64,000 nt of DNA. Source: Enterococcus hermanniensis. GTDB taxonomy: Bacteria > Bacillota > Bacilli > Lactobacillales > Enterococcaceae. Both the position numbers and the translations under genes were made by a program. The notes under the pieces were generated by a model that saw nothing but the letters and a program-made list of their open reading frames with translations, was not told the origin of the DNA and made no database searches. How positions within the stretch are numbered: the stretch's first letter is position 1; each line of letters opens with the position of its first letter. The DNA is taken from positions 248,001-312,000 of the forward strand of contig NZ_JXKQ01000001.1 of NCBI RefSeq assembly GCF_001885945.1. The letters are read 5' to 3'. This document shows, one piece after another, positions 17,740 to 26,663 of the stretch.

Positions 17740-18282
17740 ATGGATAATACAACAATCAAATCAACAGAAAACACAGATGTAAAAGATGTTAAGGGCGAAT
17801 TGACGTATGAAGACAAAGTCGTTCAAAAAATTATCGGGATTGCATTAGAAAATATTCAAGGTTTATTGACTGTCGACGGTGGTTTCTTCTCTAATGTGAA
17901 AGACAAATTGGTGAACAGTGACGATGTTACTTCGGGTATTAATACTGAAGTTGGCAAAAAACAAGTGGCCGTTGATATGGATGTTGTCGTAGAATACGGC
18001 AGAGATATTCGAGATATTTATGAACAAATGAAAAAATTGATTTCTGAACAAGTCAATAAAATGACGCATTTAGACGTGATCGAAGTCAACGTGAACGTAA
18101 CGGATATCAAAACACGCGAAGAATATGAATCTGATAGTGAAACTGTTCAAGATAAAGTAACTAGTGCAGCCCAAACAACCGGCCAATTTGCTTCAAAACA
18201 AACAAATCGTGCCAAAAATGCAATCAGCAATCAATCAGATAAAATCAGTGACAACTTAGAATCAGAACCACGTGTTGAATAA
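17740..18282 (+). CDS. gls24: Asp23/Gls24-family envelope stress protein
   Basis: 180 residues. The Asp23 domain occupies about 18-125, with the family opening LTYEDKVVQKIIGIALENIQGLL, the DVDVVVEYG strand and the EVNVNVTDIKT end. A long charged, Gln/Ser-rich tail follows and ends ESEPRVE. Gls24 proteins in enterococci are general-stress and virulence-associated, and Asp23 coats the membrane through AmaP. It is the last gene of the amaP-DUF2273-gls24 operon, with a strong terminator after it. The symbol is given by family; paralogues are common in enterococci, so orthology to a particular gls24 is unproven. Confidence 0.8.
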   Translation: MDNTTIKSTENTDVKDVKGELTYEDKVVQKIIGIALENIQGLLTVDGGFFSNVKDKLVNSDDVTSGINTEVGKKQVAVDMDVVVEYGRDIRDIYEQMKKLISEQVNKMTHLDVIEVNVNVTDIKTREEYESDSETVQDKVTSAAQTTGQFASKQTNRAKNAISNQSDKISDNLESEPRVE

Positions 18283-18292
18283 AAATATACTT

Positions 18293-18324
18293 AGACTATC
18301 TGCTTTTGCAGGTAGTCTTTTTTT
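18293..18324 (+). terminator. Intrinsic terminator after gls24
   Basis: Perfect-length hairpin AGACTATCTGC / GCAGGTAGTCT (one G-T pair) with TTTT loop and seven T residues. Confidence 0.9.
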
Positions 18325-18329
18325 GTAAA

Positions 18330-18366
18330 AAAAGCCCACTACGTAGAATACGCAATGGGCTTTTCC
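18330..18366 (-). terminator. Intrinsic terminator after the nucleoid-associated protein gene
   Basis: Arms AAAAGCCCA / TGGGCTTTT around a 17-nt partly self-paired loop, followed on the minus strand by a T run. Confidence 0.75.
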
Positions 18367-18376
18367 ATTTTAATTT

Positions 18377-19381
18377 CTATAGACGATTGATCACTTCATC
18401 GACATTTTTGATCGTTACAGAAATCGTTCCATCAGGATTATTGATAAACTCGATCAACTCGGGGTTGCGATAAACTTCTAATGGGACGATTAATTCGATT
18501 CCATTAGATAATTTTAATTTTTGTTTACCATATTTCTTCTCAGTTACTTCACGGACTTCTCTCAATAGAGGAGCCTGATCGACATAACCTTTCTCAATCA
18601 CCTCTTCTTGAAAGGCCATTTGAGCAGAAATATTATCTTTAAAGACTTTTTGTGCTACGACTTTGGCATCAATTTGTCCGCTTTCTTCCACGACATCATA
18701 GACCGCTTCTTTCACATCTGCAATCACATCATGTTTTTGATTCTCAAATTTAGCACCGATTTTTTCAGCGACTTTTTTGATTACTCGGACATTTTCTTCT
18801 AATGAGGGTGCCGGTTGACTTTCAATTACTTGGGTTGAAAAATACAAGCGTTTATCACCTGAGAAGGGATATTTTTTTTCGATCAATTCATAGCGTAAAT
18901 TTCCTAGATTGACAACAATGCCTTCATCAGCTTTTTGCGATTTATTTGACAGCAGTGCTCGATGGATAATCAACTCATTTTTTAAGCCACTTTCATCCGA
19001 GTCGACGATATGTGTATAACCTTCGTGGTAATTGACTTTCAAAAAGGCTAAATACAGCTGAGTGTCTTCTTCGTACAATACGACAAAAGCATCCGCACTA
19101 GGCGCCTCTTCGCTTTCTTTATAGGCTTGATACCAACGGTTAACAATTTTTTCACTAGCAGCTAAAAAATCATGCTCGGCCTGTTGACTCAAAAAGGCAA
19201 ACGTAGAATCTTCGGTCAATGTGCCCGTCTTCGTTTGAGCAGAAGACAATTTCTGGAGTTTCTTTGTCAGATATTCCCGAATATATTCTTTGGTTAAATC
19301 TAATTCACTTTGGCTGTAGATAGGATCACCTGATTCACGATCTACAATATGCAGTGCTGCTTTTTTTAAATAAATATCCAT
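18377..19381 (-). CDS. Nucleoid-associated protein, NdpA/YejK family
   Basis: About 334 residues, highly charged, no membrane segments. It matches the Firmicute 'nucleoid-associated protein' family related to E. coli YejK/NdpA: an N-terminal helical part (KKAALHIVDRESGDPIYS), a central region with FLAFLKVNYHEGYTH, and a C-terminal domain ending in FINNPDGTISVTIKNVDEV. The longest frame adds 13 codons; the ATG at 19381 has AGGGA at the right distance and is chosen. Members bind DNA or associate with the nucleoid, but the enterococcal function is not defined. It is monocistronic. Confidence 0.72.
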   Translation of the reverse strand: MDIYLKKAALHIVDRESGDPIYSQSELDLTKEYIREYLTKKLQKLSSAQTKTGTLTEDSTFAFLSQQAEHDFLAASEKIVNRWYQAYKESEEAPSADAFVVLYEEDTQLYLAFLKVNYHEGYTHIVDSDESGLKNELIIHRALLSNKSQKADEGIVVNLGNLRYELIEKKYPFSGDKRLYFSTQVIESQPAPSLEENVRVIKKVAEKIGAKFENQKHDVIADVKEAVYDVVEESGQIDAKVVAQKVFKDNISAQMAFQEEVIEKGYVDQAPLLREVREVTEKKYGKQKLKLSNGIELIVPLEVYRNPELIEFINNPDGTISVTIKNVDEVINRL

Positions 19382-19445
19382 GTGTTCCCTGCTTTCTAAA
19401 AATTCGATCTTGTTTATCATACACAGGAAACACCGGATTTCGCAA

Positions 19446-20120
19446 CTATTCTTTCACAACCAATTTTCCATCATTCATTTGATAGATCTTATCGCTCCAT
19501 TGAGTCATTCGCTCATCATGCGTTACCATGACGATGGCTTTGTTGCGTTCATGAGCTTCTTTAGCTAATAATTTCACTACGTCGTATGCGTGATCTGAAT
19601 CAAGACTAGCCGTCGGTTCATCGGCTAAAATCAATTTAGGATCATTGAACAAAGAGCGTGCGATCGCTACACGCTGACGTTCTCCCCCTGATAAGGCTTT
19701 AGGATATTGTTCTCGTAATTCCCAAATATCCAACGATTTTAATAGTTCTTCGATTTTTTCAGGATTTTTTTGTTTCTCAATTTTTTCCACAAATTGAAAT
19801 TGCTCTTGGACTTTCAAAAAAGGAATCAAATTAGATGCTTGAAGAATAAAGCCTATTTCTTTAAATCGGGCTTTTGAGCGCTCTTTTTCGTTCATTTGAC
19901 TAAAGTCAGCACTATTGATCGTAATGTTTCCTGCCGTCGGAGTCTGTAACCCACCAGCAATCGTTAAAAAAGTACTTTTCCCAGAACCCGAAGGACCGAT
20001 CACGCTAACAAACTCACCTTCTGCCACTTTAAAATCAACTTCTTTCAAAGCTGTGACTTCCGTATGACCTTGACCAAATTTTTTGACTACTTTTTCCATT
20101 TTTAAGACATCTTTTGTCAT
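19446..20120 (-). CDS. hrtA: ABC transporter ATPase, HrtA-like
   Basis: About 223 residues. Walker A GPSGSGKST, signature LSGGERQRVAIARS, Walker B LILADEPTASLD and the H-loop VTHD are all present; it belongs to the MacB/LolD-type ATPase group. The ATG at 20120 follows GGAGGAG. The longer frame begins inside the permease gene. It overlaps or abuts the permease stop (20122-20124), so the pair is one operon. With the permease and a divergent TetR gene it matches the haem-efflux module HrtBA plus TetR regulator known from lactococci and enterococci. Haem specificity is inferred, not seen. Confidence 0.75.
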   Translation of the reverse strand: MTKDVLKMEKVVKKFGQGHTEVTALKEVDFKVAEGEFVSVIGPSGSGKSTFLTIAGGLQTPTAGNITINSADFSQMNEKERSKARFKEIGFILQASNLIPFLKVQEQFQFVEKIEKQKNPEKIEELLKSLDIWELREQYPKALSGGERQRVAIARSLFNDPKLILADEPTASLDSDHAYDVVKLLAKEAHERNKAIVMVTHDERMTQWSDKIYQMNDGKLVVKE

Positions 20121-20121
20121 G

Positions 20122-21192
20122 TTATTCTCCTCCAATCGCAGTGACAGGATCGACTTTTGTGACGGTTCGCATTGAGAATAAGCCACCGATCATCGCAACG
20201 AAAACTAAAATCACTGCGTATAATGCCCACTCCGTCCAATGAACTGCAAATGGCATAGCACTTGGCAATGCCAAACTAGTCAACACACTCAAACCGATTG
20301 CTACAACAACACCAATGATCCCTACCAAAAAGGCTTGCGCTAAAATCGAGCGAACTAAATAACTAGTTGCAACGCCTTGCGCTTTCATCACTCCAAAAAT
20401 TGCTGTCTTTTGAAGTGTGATCACGTACATGAAGATTCCAATGATTGCTGCAACAACTACGAATAAGAAATAAATCATCGTATTCAGCGTTAATTTTTCT
20501 GGTTTATAGCCCGGAATGCTTTCAATAAACGTATCGGACGTCATTTTTTGTAATTTCGTTTGACTTGCTTTATTTGTGACGGTAGTTTTGCCTTTTGTGG
20601 CAATAACATTGATAGGATCACTTTCTGTTGGTTGAACTCCGTATTTCACGGTTTTAAAAGCTGGAGAACTAAGATAGACGACCGGCGCAATCGAGTACGT
20701 AGTTGCCTTTGTGACGCCCACGATTTTAAAAGATTGATCGTTGACTTTAAAGTCTTGGTTTAATTTGTACCCGTCTTCTAATAGATTCTCCGAAACGATT
20801 GCTTCGTGATCATTTTTGTATAACTTTCCTTCAATTACTTTAGGGACGACAAAAGATTGGTTATCCGTTCCAAAAATCGAAACATTGGTTTTCTCACTGC
20901 CGCTTTTTTTCTCGATCGCTGTCGAATAGATTCCTATACCTGCTTTTTCTTTAGCCGATACTTGTTCCAAGTCACTAAGATGCAGTTGGGAGGCATTGGC
21001 AATTTTATTGCTGTCTTCTGATAAAATAATAGTAGTAGCTTGCCAATCATCAATTGCTTGTCGATTTCCGTCCGCTAATCCATTGGCTAAACCAGACAGC
21101 ATAAACACAACATAAGCGACTAAAAGCATAATTCCAGCAATCAGCCCGTATCTTAATTTCGCATAACGAATTTCTTTCCATGCTAAAAACAT
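20122..21192 (-). CDS. hrtB: FtsX-type ABC permease, HrtB-like
   Basis: 356 residues with an N-terminal helix (about 15-37), an extracytoplasmic domain of about 200 residues and three C-terminal helices (about 235-258, 285-310 and 325-345). The start FLAWKEIRYAKLRYGLI and the LSGLANGLADGNRQAID segment after the first helix resemble HrtB permeases of haem exporters. It is transcribed first, with the ATPase directly after it. The promoter overlaps an operator palindrome shared with the divergent TetR gene, giving a clear regulatory circuit. The alternative is a related exporter for another amphipathic compound. Confidence 0.75.
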   Translation of the reverse strand: MFLAWKEIRYAKLRYGLIAGIMLLVAYVVFMLSGLANGLADGNRQAIDDWQATTIILSEDSNKIANASQLHLSDLEQVSAKEKAGIGIYSTAIEKKSGSEKTNVSIFGTDNQSFVVPKVIEGKLYKNDHEAIVSENLLEDGYKLNQDFKVNDQSFKIVGVTKATTYSIAPVVYLSSPAFKTVKYGVQPTESDPINVIATKGKTTVTNKASQTKLQKMTSDTFIESIPGYKPEKLTLNTMIYFLFVVVAAIIGIFMYVITLQKTAIFGVMKAQGVATSYLVRSILAQAFLVGIIGVVVAIGLSVLTSLALPSAMPFAVHWTEWALYAVILVFVAMIGGLFSMRTVTKVDPVTAIGGE

Positions 21193-21214
21193 TTAAATCA
21201 CCCTTTCTGAAAAC

Positions 21215-21266
21215 ATCATACCTCATCGGTGACACTTTGTCACCGTTTTTGTTTTTATGTTATACT
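21215..21266. promoter_or_regulatory. Shared operator and back-to-back promoters of the HrtBA-like operon and its TetR gene
   Basis: A perfect palindrome CGGTGACA-CTT-TGTCACCG lies at 21227-21245. On the plus strand, TTGTCA (21237-21242) and TATACT (21261-21266) form a promoter with an 18-bp spacer for tetR. On the minus strand, GTGACA (21243-21238) and TATGAT (21220-21215) form a promoter with a 17-bp spacer for the permease. The palindrome covers both -35 boxes, so one bound dimer could block both directions. Confidence 0.8.
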
Positions 21267-21294
21267 GGAGATATGAAAAACACGAGGTGAGCCC

Positions 21295-21885
21295 ATGCCA
21301 AAAAAAACTTTTTTAAATTTACCTACCTCCCGCCAAGCAGAGATCCGTGATCTTTTATTAACTATTTTTTTTGAAAAACCCGTTAGCCAAGTGAAAGTCA
21401 GTGAGATTGTCGACGCGTTGCAAATGTCGCGCGGAATCTTTTATAAATATTTTGAAGATTTGAACGATGCCTATGATTATTTGATCCATTTTTATGCCGG
21501 ACAAATCCATGGCGAGATCATTCAACACATGTTAGAACAAGAAAATGATTTTTTTCAAGGTATTGAAAATTTTTTAGTCCTTTATGTCAATCTTGACCAT
21601 GCTTCTGTTCGTTACCGCCAGTTAGCCTTGTTGACCCAAAATACGTATTTATTTTCATACCGTCCAGAGACGACGCGCGGATTGGATACTTGGCACAATA
21701 TGTTGGAGAAGAATCAGTTGGAGATGCCTACGCATGAAGAACAAATCAGTTTTTTATATTTTTCCATGAAGCTCGTGATCGATTCTTTGACTGATATGAT
21801 TGCCAATCAATGGGATAAAGAAACCTTGCTCCAAGATTTTCGCTTCAAAAAACAATGGTTGATCAACGGCATTAAAAAAAGCTGA
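21295..21885 (+). CDS. TetR-family regulator, divergent from HrtBA-like exporter (FhtR-like)
   Basis: 196 residues. The N-terminal helix-turn-helix (about 10-50) ends with the typical MSRGIFYKYFEDLNDAYDYLI; a helical ligand domain follows. The context, divergent from hrtBA-like genes with a perfect palindrome between them, fits the enterococcal haem sensor FhtR, which represses haem efflux until haem binds. Several His and Tyr residues lie in the ligand domain, but I cannot assign haem ligands from sequence alone. It starts after GAGGTGAGCCC. The stop codon lies inside the terminator hairpin. Confidence 0.75.
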   Translation: MPKKTFLNLPTSRQAEIRDLLLTIFFEKPVSQVKVSEIVDALQMSRGIFYKYFEDLNDAYDYLIHFYAGQIHGEIIQHMLEQENDFFQGIENFLVLYVNLDHASVRYRQLALLTQNTYLFSYRPETTRGLDTWHNMLEKNQLEMPTHEEQISFLYFSMKLVIDSLTDMIANQWDKETLLQDFRFKKQWLINGIKKS

Positions 21886-21907
21886 AGCAATGCTTCAGCT
21901 TTTTTTG
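21880..21907. terminator. Intrinsic terminator between tetR and thrS
   Basis: Hairpin AGCTGAAGCA / TGCTTCAGCT with flanking A and T runs; the tetR stop codon is inside the first arm. It also suits the convergent thrS. Confidence 0.85.
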
Positions 21908-21923
21908 TTTATCCAATTCAAAC

Positions 21924-23828
21924 TTAGTACTGTGCGCTTTTTTCTTGAGCTTGTTGTTTGACCAATTGGATAAAGTTTTCTTTATCCATCTCGACCACTT
22001 TATCACTGCCATGTTTACGGACAGCAAATTTACCTTCCGCTAATTCTTTGTCCCCGATTGCTAAAATATAAGGAACTTTTTTCAATTCTGCGTCGCGAAT
22101 TTTCTTTCCTAATTTTTCATTTCGTGTATCTTTTTCTGTCCGGATTCCTGCTTCATTGAATTCACGGAATAAATTATCGACACCGGCTTCATGTGCTTGG
22201 GCAACATTGATCAATGTTACTTGTTTCGGCGCTAACCAAACTGGAAAAGCTCCGGCATAATGTTCGATCAAAATCCCTAAGAAACGATCCAATGATCCAA
22301 AGACTGCCCGGTGGATCATTACTGGACGAGCTGGCTGATTGTTTTCATCAATGTAACTCAAGTCGAATTTTCCAGGCATTTGGAAATCCAATTGAACGGT
22401 TGCACATTGGTGGCTGCGATTTAATGCATCTTTGATATGGATATCGATCTTAGGACCATAGAATGCTCCGTCGCCTTCGTTGATATTGTATTTGTACCCT
22501 AAATCTGTCAATACTTTACCTAAAGAAGCTTCGGCTTCATCCCACAATTCGATTTCTCCCATAAAATCATCCGGACGCGTCGATAATTCTACTGAATATT
22601 CGAAACCAAAAATCTTATAGACTTCATCGATGATCTTTAACGCTAAGGCGATTTCTTGTTCGATTTGATCCCGACGAACAAAGATATGAGCATCATCTTG
22701 GCAGAATGTCCGGACCCTTAAAAGACCATTTAATGCACCGCTAAATTCGTGACGGTGAACTTGACCAAATTCAGCCATTCGGATCGGCAAATCACGGTAT
22801 GACCGTTTGCGATCTTTGAAAATCAAGCAATGACCTGGGCAATTCATTGGTTTTAATGCATAATCTTCATCACCGACTTTTGTAAAATACATATTGTCTT
22901 TATAGTGATCCCAGTGTCCCGATTGTTCCCATAATCGTTGATTCATGATCAATGGTGTTTGGACTTCTTTGTATTCGTATTTCGCTTGGAGTTCACGTAG
23001 AAATTTTTGGAGTTCATTACGGATGATCAAGCCATTTTCTAAATAAAATGGCATTCCAGGTGCTTCTTCCGAGAACATGAATAAATCTAGTTCTTTACCT
23101 AATTTTTGATGGCTACGTTTTTCAGACTCCGCCAAAAATTCTAAGTACCCATCTAATTCTGATTTTTCAGCGAAGACCGCGCCATTGATTCGTTGGAGCA
23201 TTTCGTTTTTAGCATCGCCTTGCCAATAAGCCCCCGATACTTTAGACAAAGCAAAGTGACTAGCTTTTGCTAATTCTAAAGCCGCTGGTTCTAAAAAGAA
23301 TTCACTGACTTCCCCTAATGAATAGACAAAGACTAATTGTTGTGGATCAAGCTGTGATAAAGCAGCTAATTTCAACGCATTGTCTTTAAAGATTTCTTTT
23401 GCTTCGGCAACTGAAAGGTGTGAACTTTCGATATGAATCCCTTTTTTGATCCGCTTGCGCATATGGCGTTCCAAGTCTTTTAAGACTAAAGCGCTCAACG
23501 GTTGATCCACACGCATATCTAACCAGATTTTTTTATCTTCCCGTTGTGGATGTGCAAATAATGCCTCAGGGTATAATTCTTTGACCGCTTCTTCTAATAA
23601 TAAACTAACTAAATGATTGATCGCTGTTTGGCCTTCTTTTGAGGCTTGATCATAAAAAACGATTTCTACATTGTGATCGATCGGAGTCGCTAAGTCAACA
23701 AGTTCGCCATCGATGCTACCAACGATCGCTTGTTTCATAAATTGTTTTTTTATTTCAAACAAGGTAGTATCCTCAACCACCTCTTGTTTACTTCCATCTG
23801 GTAAAACGATTTCGATTTCTTTTGACAT
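21924..23828 (-). CDS. thrS: Threonyl-tRNA synthetase
   Basis: About 634 residues, full length. Order: TGS domain (about 1-63), second additional or editing-like domain (HH motif region replaced by the Firmicute variant), class II catalytic core with motif 2 around RMAEFGQVHRHE, motif 3 around MIHRAVFGSLDRFLG, and the C-terminal anticodon domain (about 535-634). The zinc-site CPGH is present (PMNCPGHCLIF). The track's first ATG overlaps the GGAG ribosome site; ATG 23828 (MSKEIEI) has 9-nt spacing and is preferred. A T-box leader precedes it, so expression follows uncharged tRNA-Thr. Confidence 0.92.
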   Translation of the reverse strand: MSKEIEIVLPDGSKQEVVEDTTLFEIKKQFMKQAIVGSIDGELVDLATPIDHNVEIVFYDQASKEGQTAINHLVSLLLEEAVKELYPEALFAHPQREDKKIWLDMRVDQPLSALVLKDLERHMRKRIKKGIHIESSHLSVAEAKEIFKDNALKLAALSQLDPQQLVFVYSLGEVSEFFLEPAALELAKASHFALSKVSGAYWQGDAKNEMLQRINGAVFAEKSELDGYLEFLAESEKRSHQKLGKELDLFMFSEEAPGMPFYLENGLIIRNELQKFLRELQAKYEYKEVQTPLIMNQRLWEQSGHWDHYKDNMYFTKVGDEDYALKPMNCPGHCLIFKDRKRSYRDLPIRMAEFGQVHRHEFSGALNGLLRVRTFCQDDAHIFVRRDQIEQEIALALKIIDEVYKIFGFEYSVELSTRPDDFMGEIELWDEAEASLGKVLTDLGYKYNINEGDGAFYGPKIDIHIKDALNRSHQCATVQLDFQMPGKFDLSYIDENNQPARPVMIHRAVFGSLDRFLGILIEHYAGAFPVWLAPKQVTLINVAQAHEAGVDNLFREFNEAGIRTEKDTRNEKLGKKIRDAELKKVPYILAIGDKELAEGKFAVRKHGSDKVVEMDKENFIQLVKQQAQEKSAQY

Positions 23829-23947
23829 ACAACTCAACTCCATCCTGTGTTTTATCTTATTTCTGGCCTTAAAATACCTGCTTATTTAGTGTAACAAATA
23901 CTAAAAAGGCTTTTCAACTGACAACCTATCACGAAATCAGTGAAAAT

Positions 23948-24184
23948 AAAAAAACGTCCCTATTAAAAAATAGGGACGTGAATAAACGTGTTACCACCCA
24001 AGTTCCCAAAAAGTTTCCACCTTTTGGCTCTCGTGATGCCTAACGTGCATCAAACGGACTGTTTTTTTCAGTCACTCAAAGGGAGTAATTTTCATTTGCT
24101 CAACCAGAAGCTTTCAGCCGATGACTTCTTTCTCTTGCGGCGAGGTCCAAATAAAATCTTGTCCTTCTCGTAGTTTTTTCTATG
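23948..24184 (-). ncRNA. T-box riboswitch leader of thrS
   Basis: On the minus strand the conserved T-box TGGGTGGTAACACG lies at 24000-23987. It is followed by an intrinsic terminator hairpin (arms 23979-23971 and 23962-23954, ACGTCCCTA type) and a T run. Upstream are about 180 nt of structured leader, consistent with stem I and stems II/III. Position before thrS makes tRNA-Thr the expected ligand; I could not place the specifier codon with confidence. Confidence 0.88.
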
Positions 24185-24191
24185 TGATTAA

Positions 24192-24220
24192 AGCATAGAC
24201 CTCGAATTTTTTTTTGTCAA
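24192..24220 (-). promoter_or_regulatory. Promoter of the thrS T-box transcript
   Basis: On the minus strand TTGACA (24220-24215) and TATGCT (24197-24192) with a 17-bp spacer, placing the start about 8 nt before the T-box leader. Confidence 0.8.
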
Positions 24221-24591
24221 TCAATTTCTTCAAAATTACTCATTTGATTTCAGCGCATCGATCAGTTTGATGTGCTTTAATCAAAATACATCGCTCAAAT
24301 CACGACCAATGAATAGAGAATTATTTCTATCGAAACTTGAGCTAAAATAAATTATGTCTAGATGATTCCTAGACCCTAACCAAAAAGAATTCTCAAATGT
24401 GTAAAAACTATGTTTTCTCGGAAACTATACGACGTCACTTCTCAATCATCAAGACTGAGAGCTTTGTTTGTTCGTGTGCTGTTTCCGTGTACAAGTTACT
24501 TTACTTATCCTTCGGAATTACCTATCATAATGAAGATGATATTTTCAAATCACTTTCTGAAAAATATAGTTTATTCTGTGGAGGTTTTTAT
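24221..24591. other. Intergenic region upstream of the nitroreductase gene
   Basis: Between the divergent thrS promoter and the nitroreductase start. A TTTCAA (24543-24548) and TATAGT (24565-24570) pair, 16 bp apart, is a possible weak promoter. An open frame from 24397 continues into the nitroreductase but lacks a ribosome site and family-like residues, so it is not called coding. Confidence 0.4.
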
Positions 24592-25323
24592 ATGGAACTT
24601 TTTGAAACAATGATTCATCATTCATCCGTCCGCTCTTTTACGGATCAATCAATTACACCAGTAATAGAAGAGCATCTGCTTTTGGCTGCCCAAAGCGCTA
24701 GCAGTTCTAATTTTTTACAAGCTTTTTCTTTAGTTAAAATCACTGACCCCACAAAAAGAAAAAAAATCGAAACGATTGCTCGCTTTCCAATCGATAACGG
24801 TACAAAGGGGAATCTTTATCTTTTTGTCGCAGACTTAAATAAACATGCCCAAGTCTTGGCTCAAGAGCAACAATCAGACCAACATCTACGCTCAATGGAG
24901 TCATTGGTCGTCTCAATCGTAGACACAGCGATTGCCGCCCAATCGATGGCCGTCTATGCGGAATCGATTGATTTAGGTATTTGTTATGTTGGTGGGATTC
25001 GCAATGATTTATTTGCCATCAAAGACTTACTTGAATTACCTGAATTGACTTATCCGCTTTTCGGTATGTTTATTGGTCATCCAGCTAAAAAGAACGAGGT
25101 CAAACCACGCTTGCCGTTAGATTCCATTTTAAAAACCGATACCTATCATAGCTTAACCTCTGAAATGATCAGCCGATATGATCAACAAACTGCTGACTAT
25201 TACCAAAGTCGTACGAGCAATACGTAAAAAGCCACATGGTCACAAAAAGTCCAACAGCATTTCGCTGAACCACGACGACAAAATACAGTGGATTTTTTGA
25301 AAGAACAAGGCTTCTTGATTTAG
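24592..25323 (+). pseudogene. NfsA-type nitroreductase interrupted by an in-frame TAA
   Basis: The frame starts at ATG 24592 after GTGGAGG and encodes an FMN-dependent NADPH nitroreductase of the NfsA/FRP group (HHSSVRSFTDQSI start, SASSSNFLQAFS loop, CYVGGIRND core). It reaches a TAA at 25225-25227 after 211 codons. Past that stop the same frame stays open for 31 more codons to TAG at 25321-25323. That extension has proper family character (KATWSQKVQQHF, then RRQNTVDFLKEQGF). The natural protein would be about 243 residues, the usual family length. A single base change (for example GAA or AAA to TAA) explains it. The truncated protein may still fold, but the gene looks freshly damaged. Confidence 0.75.
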
Positions 25324-25344
25324 CCTACAAAATAGCTACACTGA

Positions 25345-25382
25345 AACGATTCCTAGATACAATTTTAGGGATCGTTTTTTAT
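25345..25382 (+). terminator. Intrinsic terminator after the nitroreductase gene
   Basis: Hairpin AACGATTCCTA / TAGGGATCGTT (one G-T pair) followed by six T residues. Confidence 0.8.
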
Positions 25383-25494
25383 CTGAACATCGTTCAATTT
25401 CCAACGATCCATATAAATATCTTTACGATAAGCAATCAGGATGAACTGATGGAGTAGCAAAGAATAGTCATGAGATTCAAAAGCATTATTTATC

Positions 25495-25524
25495 TAAAAA
25501 AAAGAGTAGTTTCACTACTCCTTA
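25495..25524 (-). terminator. Intrinsic terminator after the PocR-AraC regulator gene
   Basis: Arms AAGAGTAGT / ACTACTCCTT with a TTC loop, followed on the minus strand by a run of T. Confidence 0.75.
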
Positions 25525-25572
25525 ACCTTTTTATTGACGAAATCATGCTAAGATTTCAAATGATTAATCACT

Positions 25573-26577
25573 TCAGTAGATTTTTCGATAATTCAAAGGA
25601 GTTACCCCGGTTATTTTTTTAAACATACGGATAAAATATCCGGGTTCAATATAACCTAGCGCAGCACTAATTTCTGTAATCGACCAATCAGTAGATTTCA
25701 ATAATTGTTCTGCCCAATATACTTTTAACTTACCATATATTTTACTAAATGGCTCCCCAAATTCTTCTTTCAATAAACGACTGAGATGACTCGTTGAAAG
25801 ATTAGTTACGTCAGCTAATGTAGTAAGATCAACGTGATTTTCTTTATTTTCAAACACTAGATCGACGGCTGGCTGTAGCACTTGATTTTTAGCTACATAA
25901 ACACCCTTAGATTCTACTAATCGCTTCTGTAATTTTGAATGTTGAATATCTTTTTGTACAAATTCTAAGTCTAATGAATCCTCATTAATTTGCTCTTCAC
26001 GTTTTGAGACGCGTAAGGTTTGCTTATAAGCATTAATCAAATAATCTTTTTTAATCGCTTCACTGATAATATATTCGCTAATTTTTTCTAACATCATCGC
26101 AGTATTTGCTAAATCATCCTTACTAAAACGTGGATACTGATCGATAAATTGTTGATTTTCTCTTTTAAAGTTGTTTACAAATTGCTGATCGTCTAACTTT
26201 AGAACTTGTTCTAACTCTTCCTGTCCTTCTTCTAATAATATCTCTCCAGCCATGATTGCACCAACGTACCGATTATCGAACATGATTGGGATCGCCATAT
26301 CGACAATATCGAAATGACAGCGATAGATGAACGGTTGACCTGAACGTACAGCCTCTAGCCCGCCTCTTGAATCACATTTTTCACAATGAACAGACAATTC
26401 TGGAGAACGCCGAGCCAACTGGCAAAATGGTTGAATCTGACTATGTTTAGTTACAGGTCTCCCACGATAATCTACTAAAATAATTGCCAAATGCGTGGCG
26501 ATAGCCAGACTTTCTTGGACACTTTCCCATTTATTCAAATCCAATACTCGCTCAATATCAAATTGTGCATTATTCAT
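25573..26577 (-). CDS. AraC-family regulator with PocR sensory domain
   Basis: 334 residues. The N-terminal PocR domain (about 5-165) contains the cysteine cluster FCQLARR...CEKCDSRGG and HFDIVDMAIPI typical of this ligand-binding fold. The C-terminal double helix-turn-helix (about 230-332) ends with EPGYFIRMFKKITGVTPLNYRK. PocR domains sense small polyols such as 1,3-propanediol or glycerol-derived molecules. It is divergent from gldA-dhaMKL, which strongly suggests it activates that operon. The start follows AGAGGTGAT. The ligand is inferred from family and neighbours. Confidence 0.85.
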   Translation of the reverse strand: MNNAQFDIERVLDLNKWESVQESLAIATHLAIILVDYRGRPVTKHSQIQPFCQLARRSPELSVHCEKCDSRGGLEAVRSGQPFIYRCHFDIVDMAIPIMFDNRYVGAIMAGEILLEEGQEELEQVLKLDDQQFVNNFKRENQQFIDQYPRFSKDDLANTAMMLEKISEYIISEAIKKDYLINAYKQTLRVSKREEQINEDSLDLEFVQKDIQHSKLQKRLVESKGVYVAKNQVLQPAVDLVFENKENHVDLTTLADVTNLSTSHLSRLLKEEFGEPFSKIYGKLKVYWAEQLLKSTDWSITEISAALGYIEPGYFIRMFKKITGVTPLNYRKIY

Positions 26578-26663
26578 AAGATCACCTCTTTATCTACTAT
26601 AAATCTTTTTTCAACAATCACAAAATAGTTCTATTTATCAAAATAGTACAACAAAATTATATA

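Noticed and set aside
24397-24591. N-terminal extension of the nitroreductase frame
   Set aside because: The extra 65 codons have no ribosome site and no family character; the ATG at 24592 after GTGGAGG fits the known protein start.
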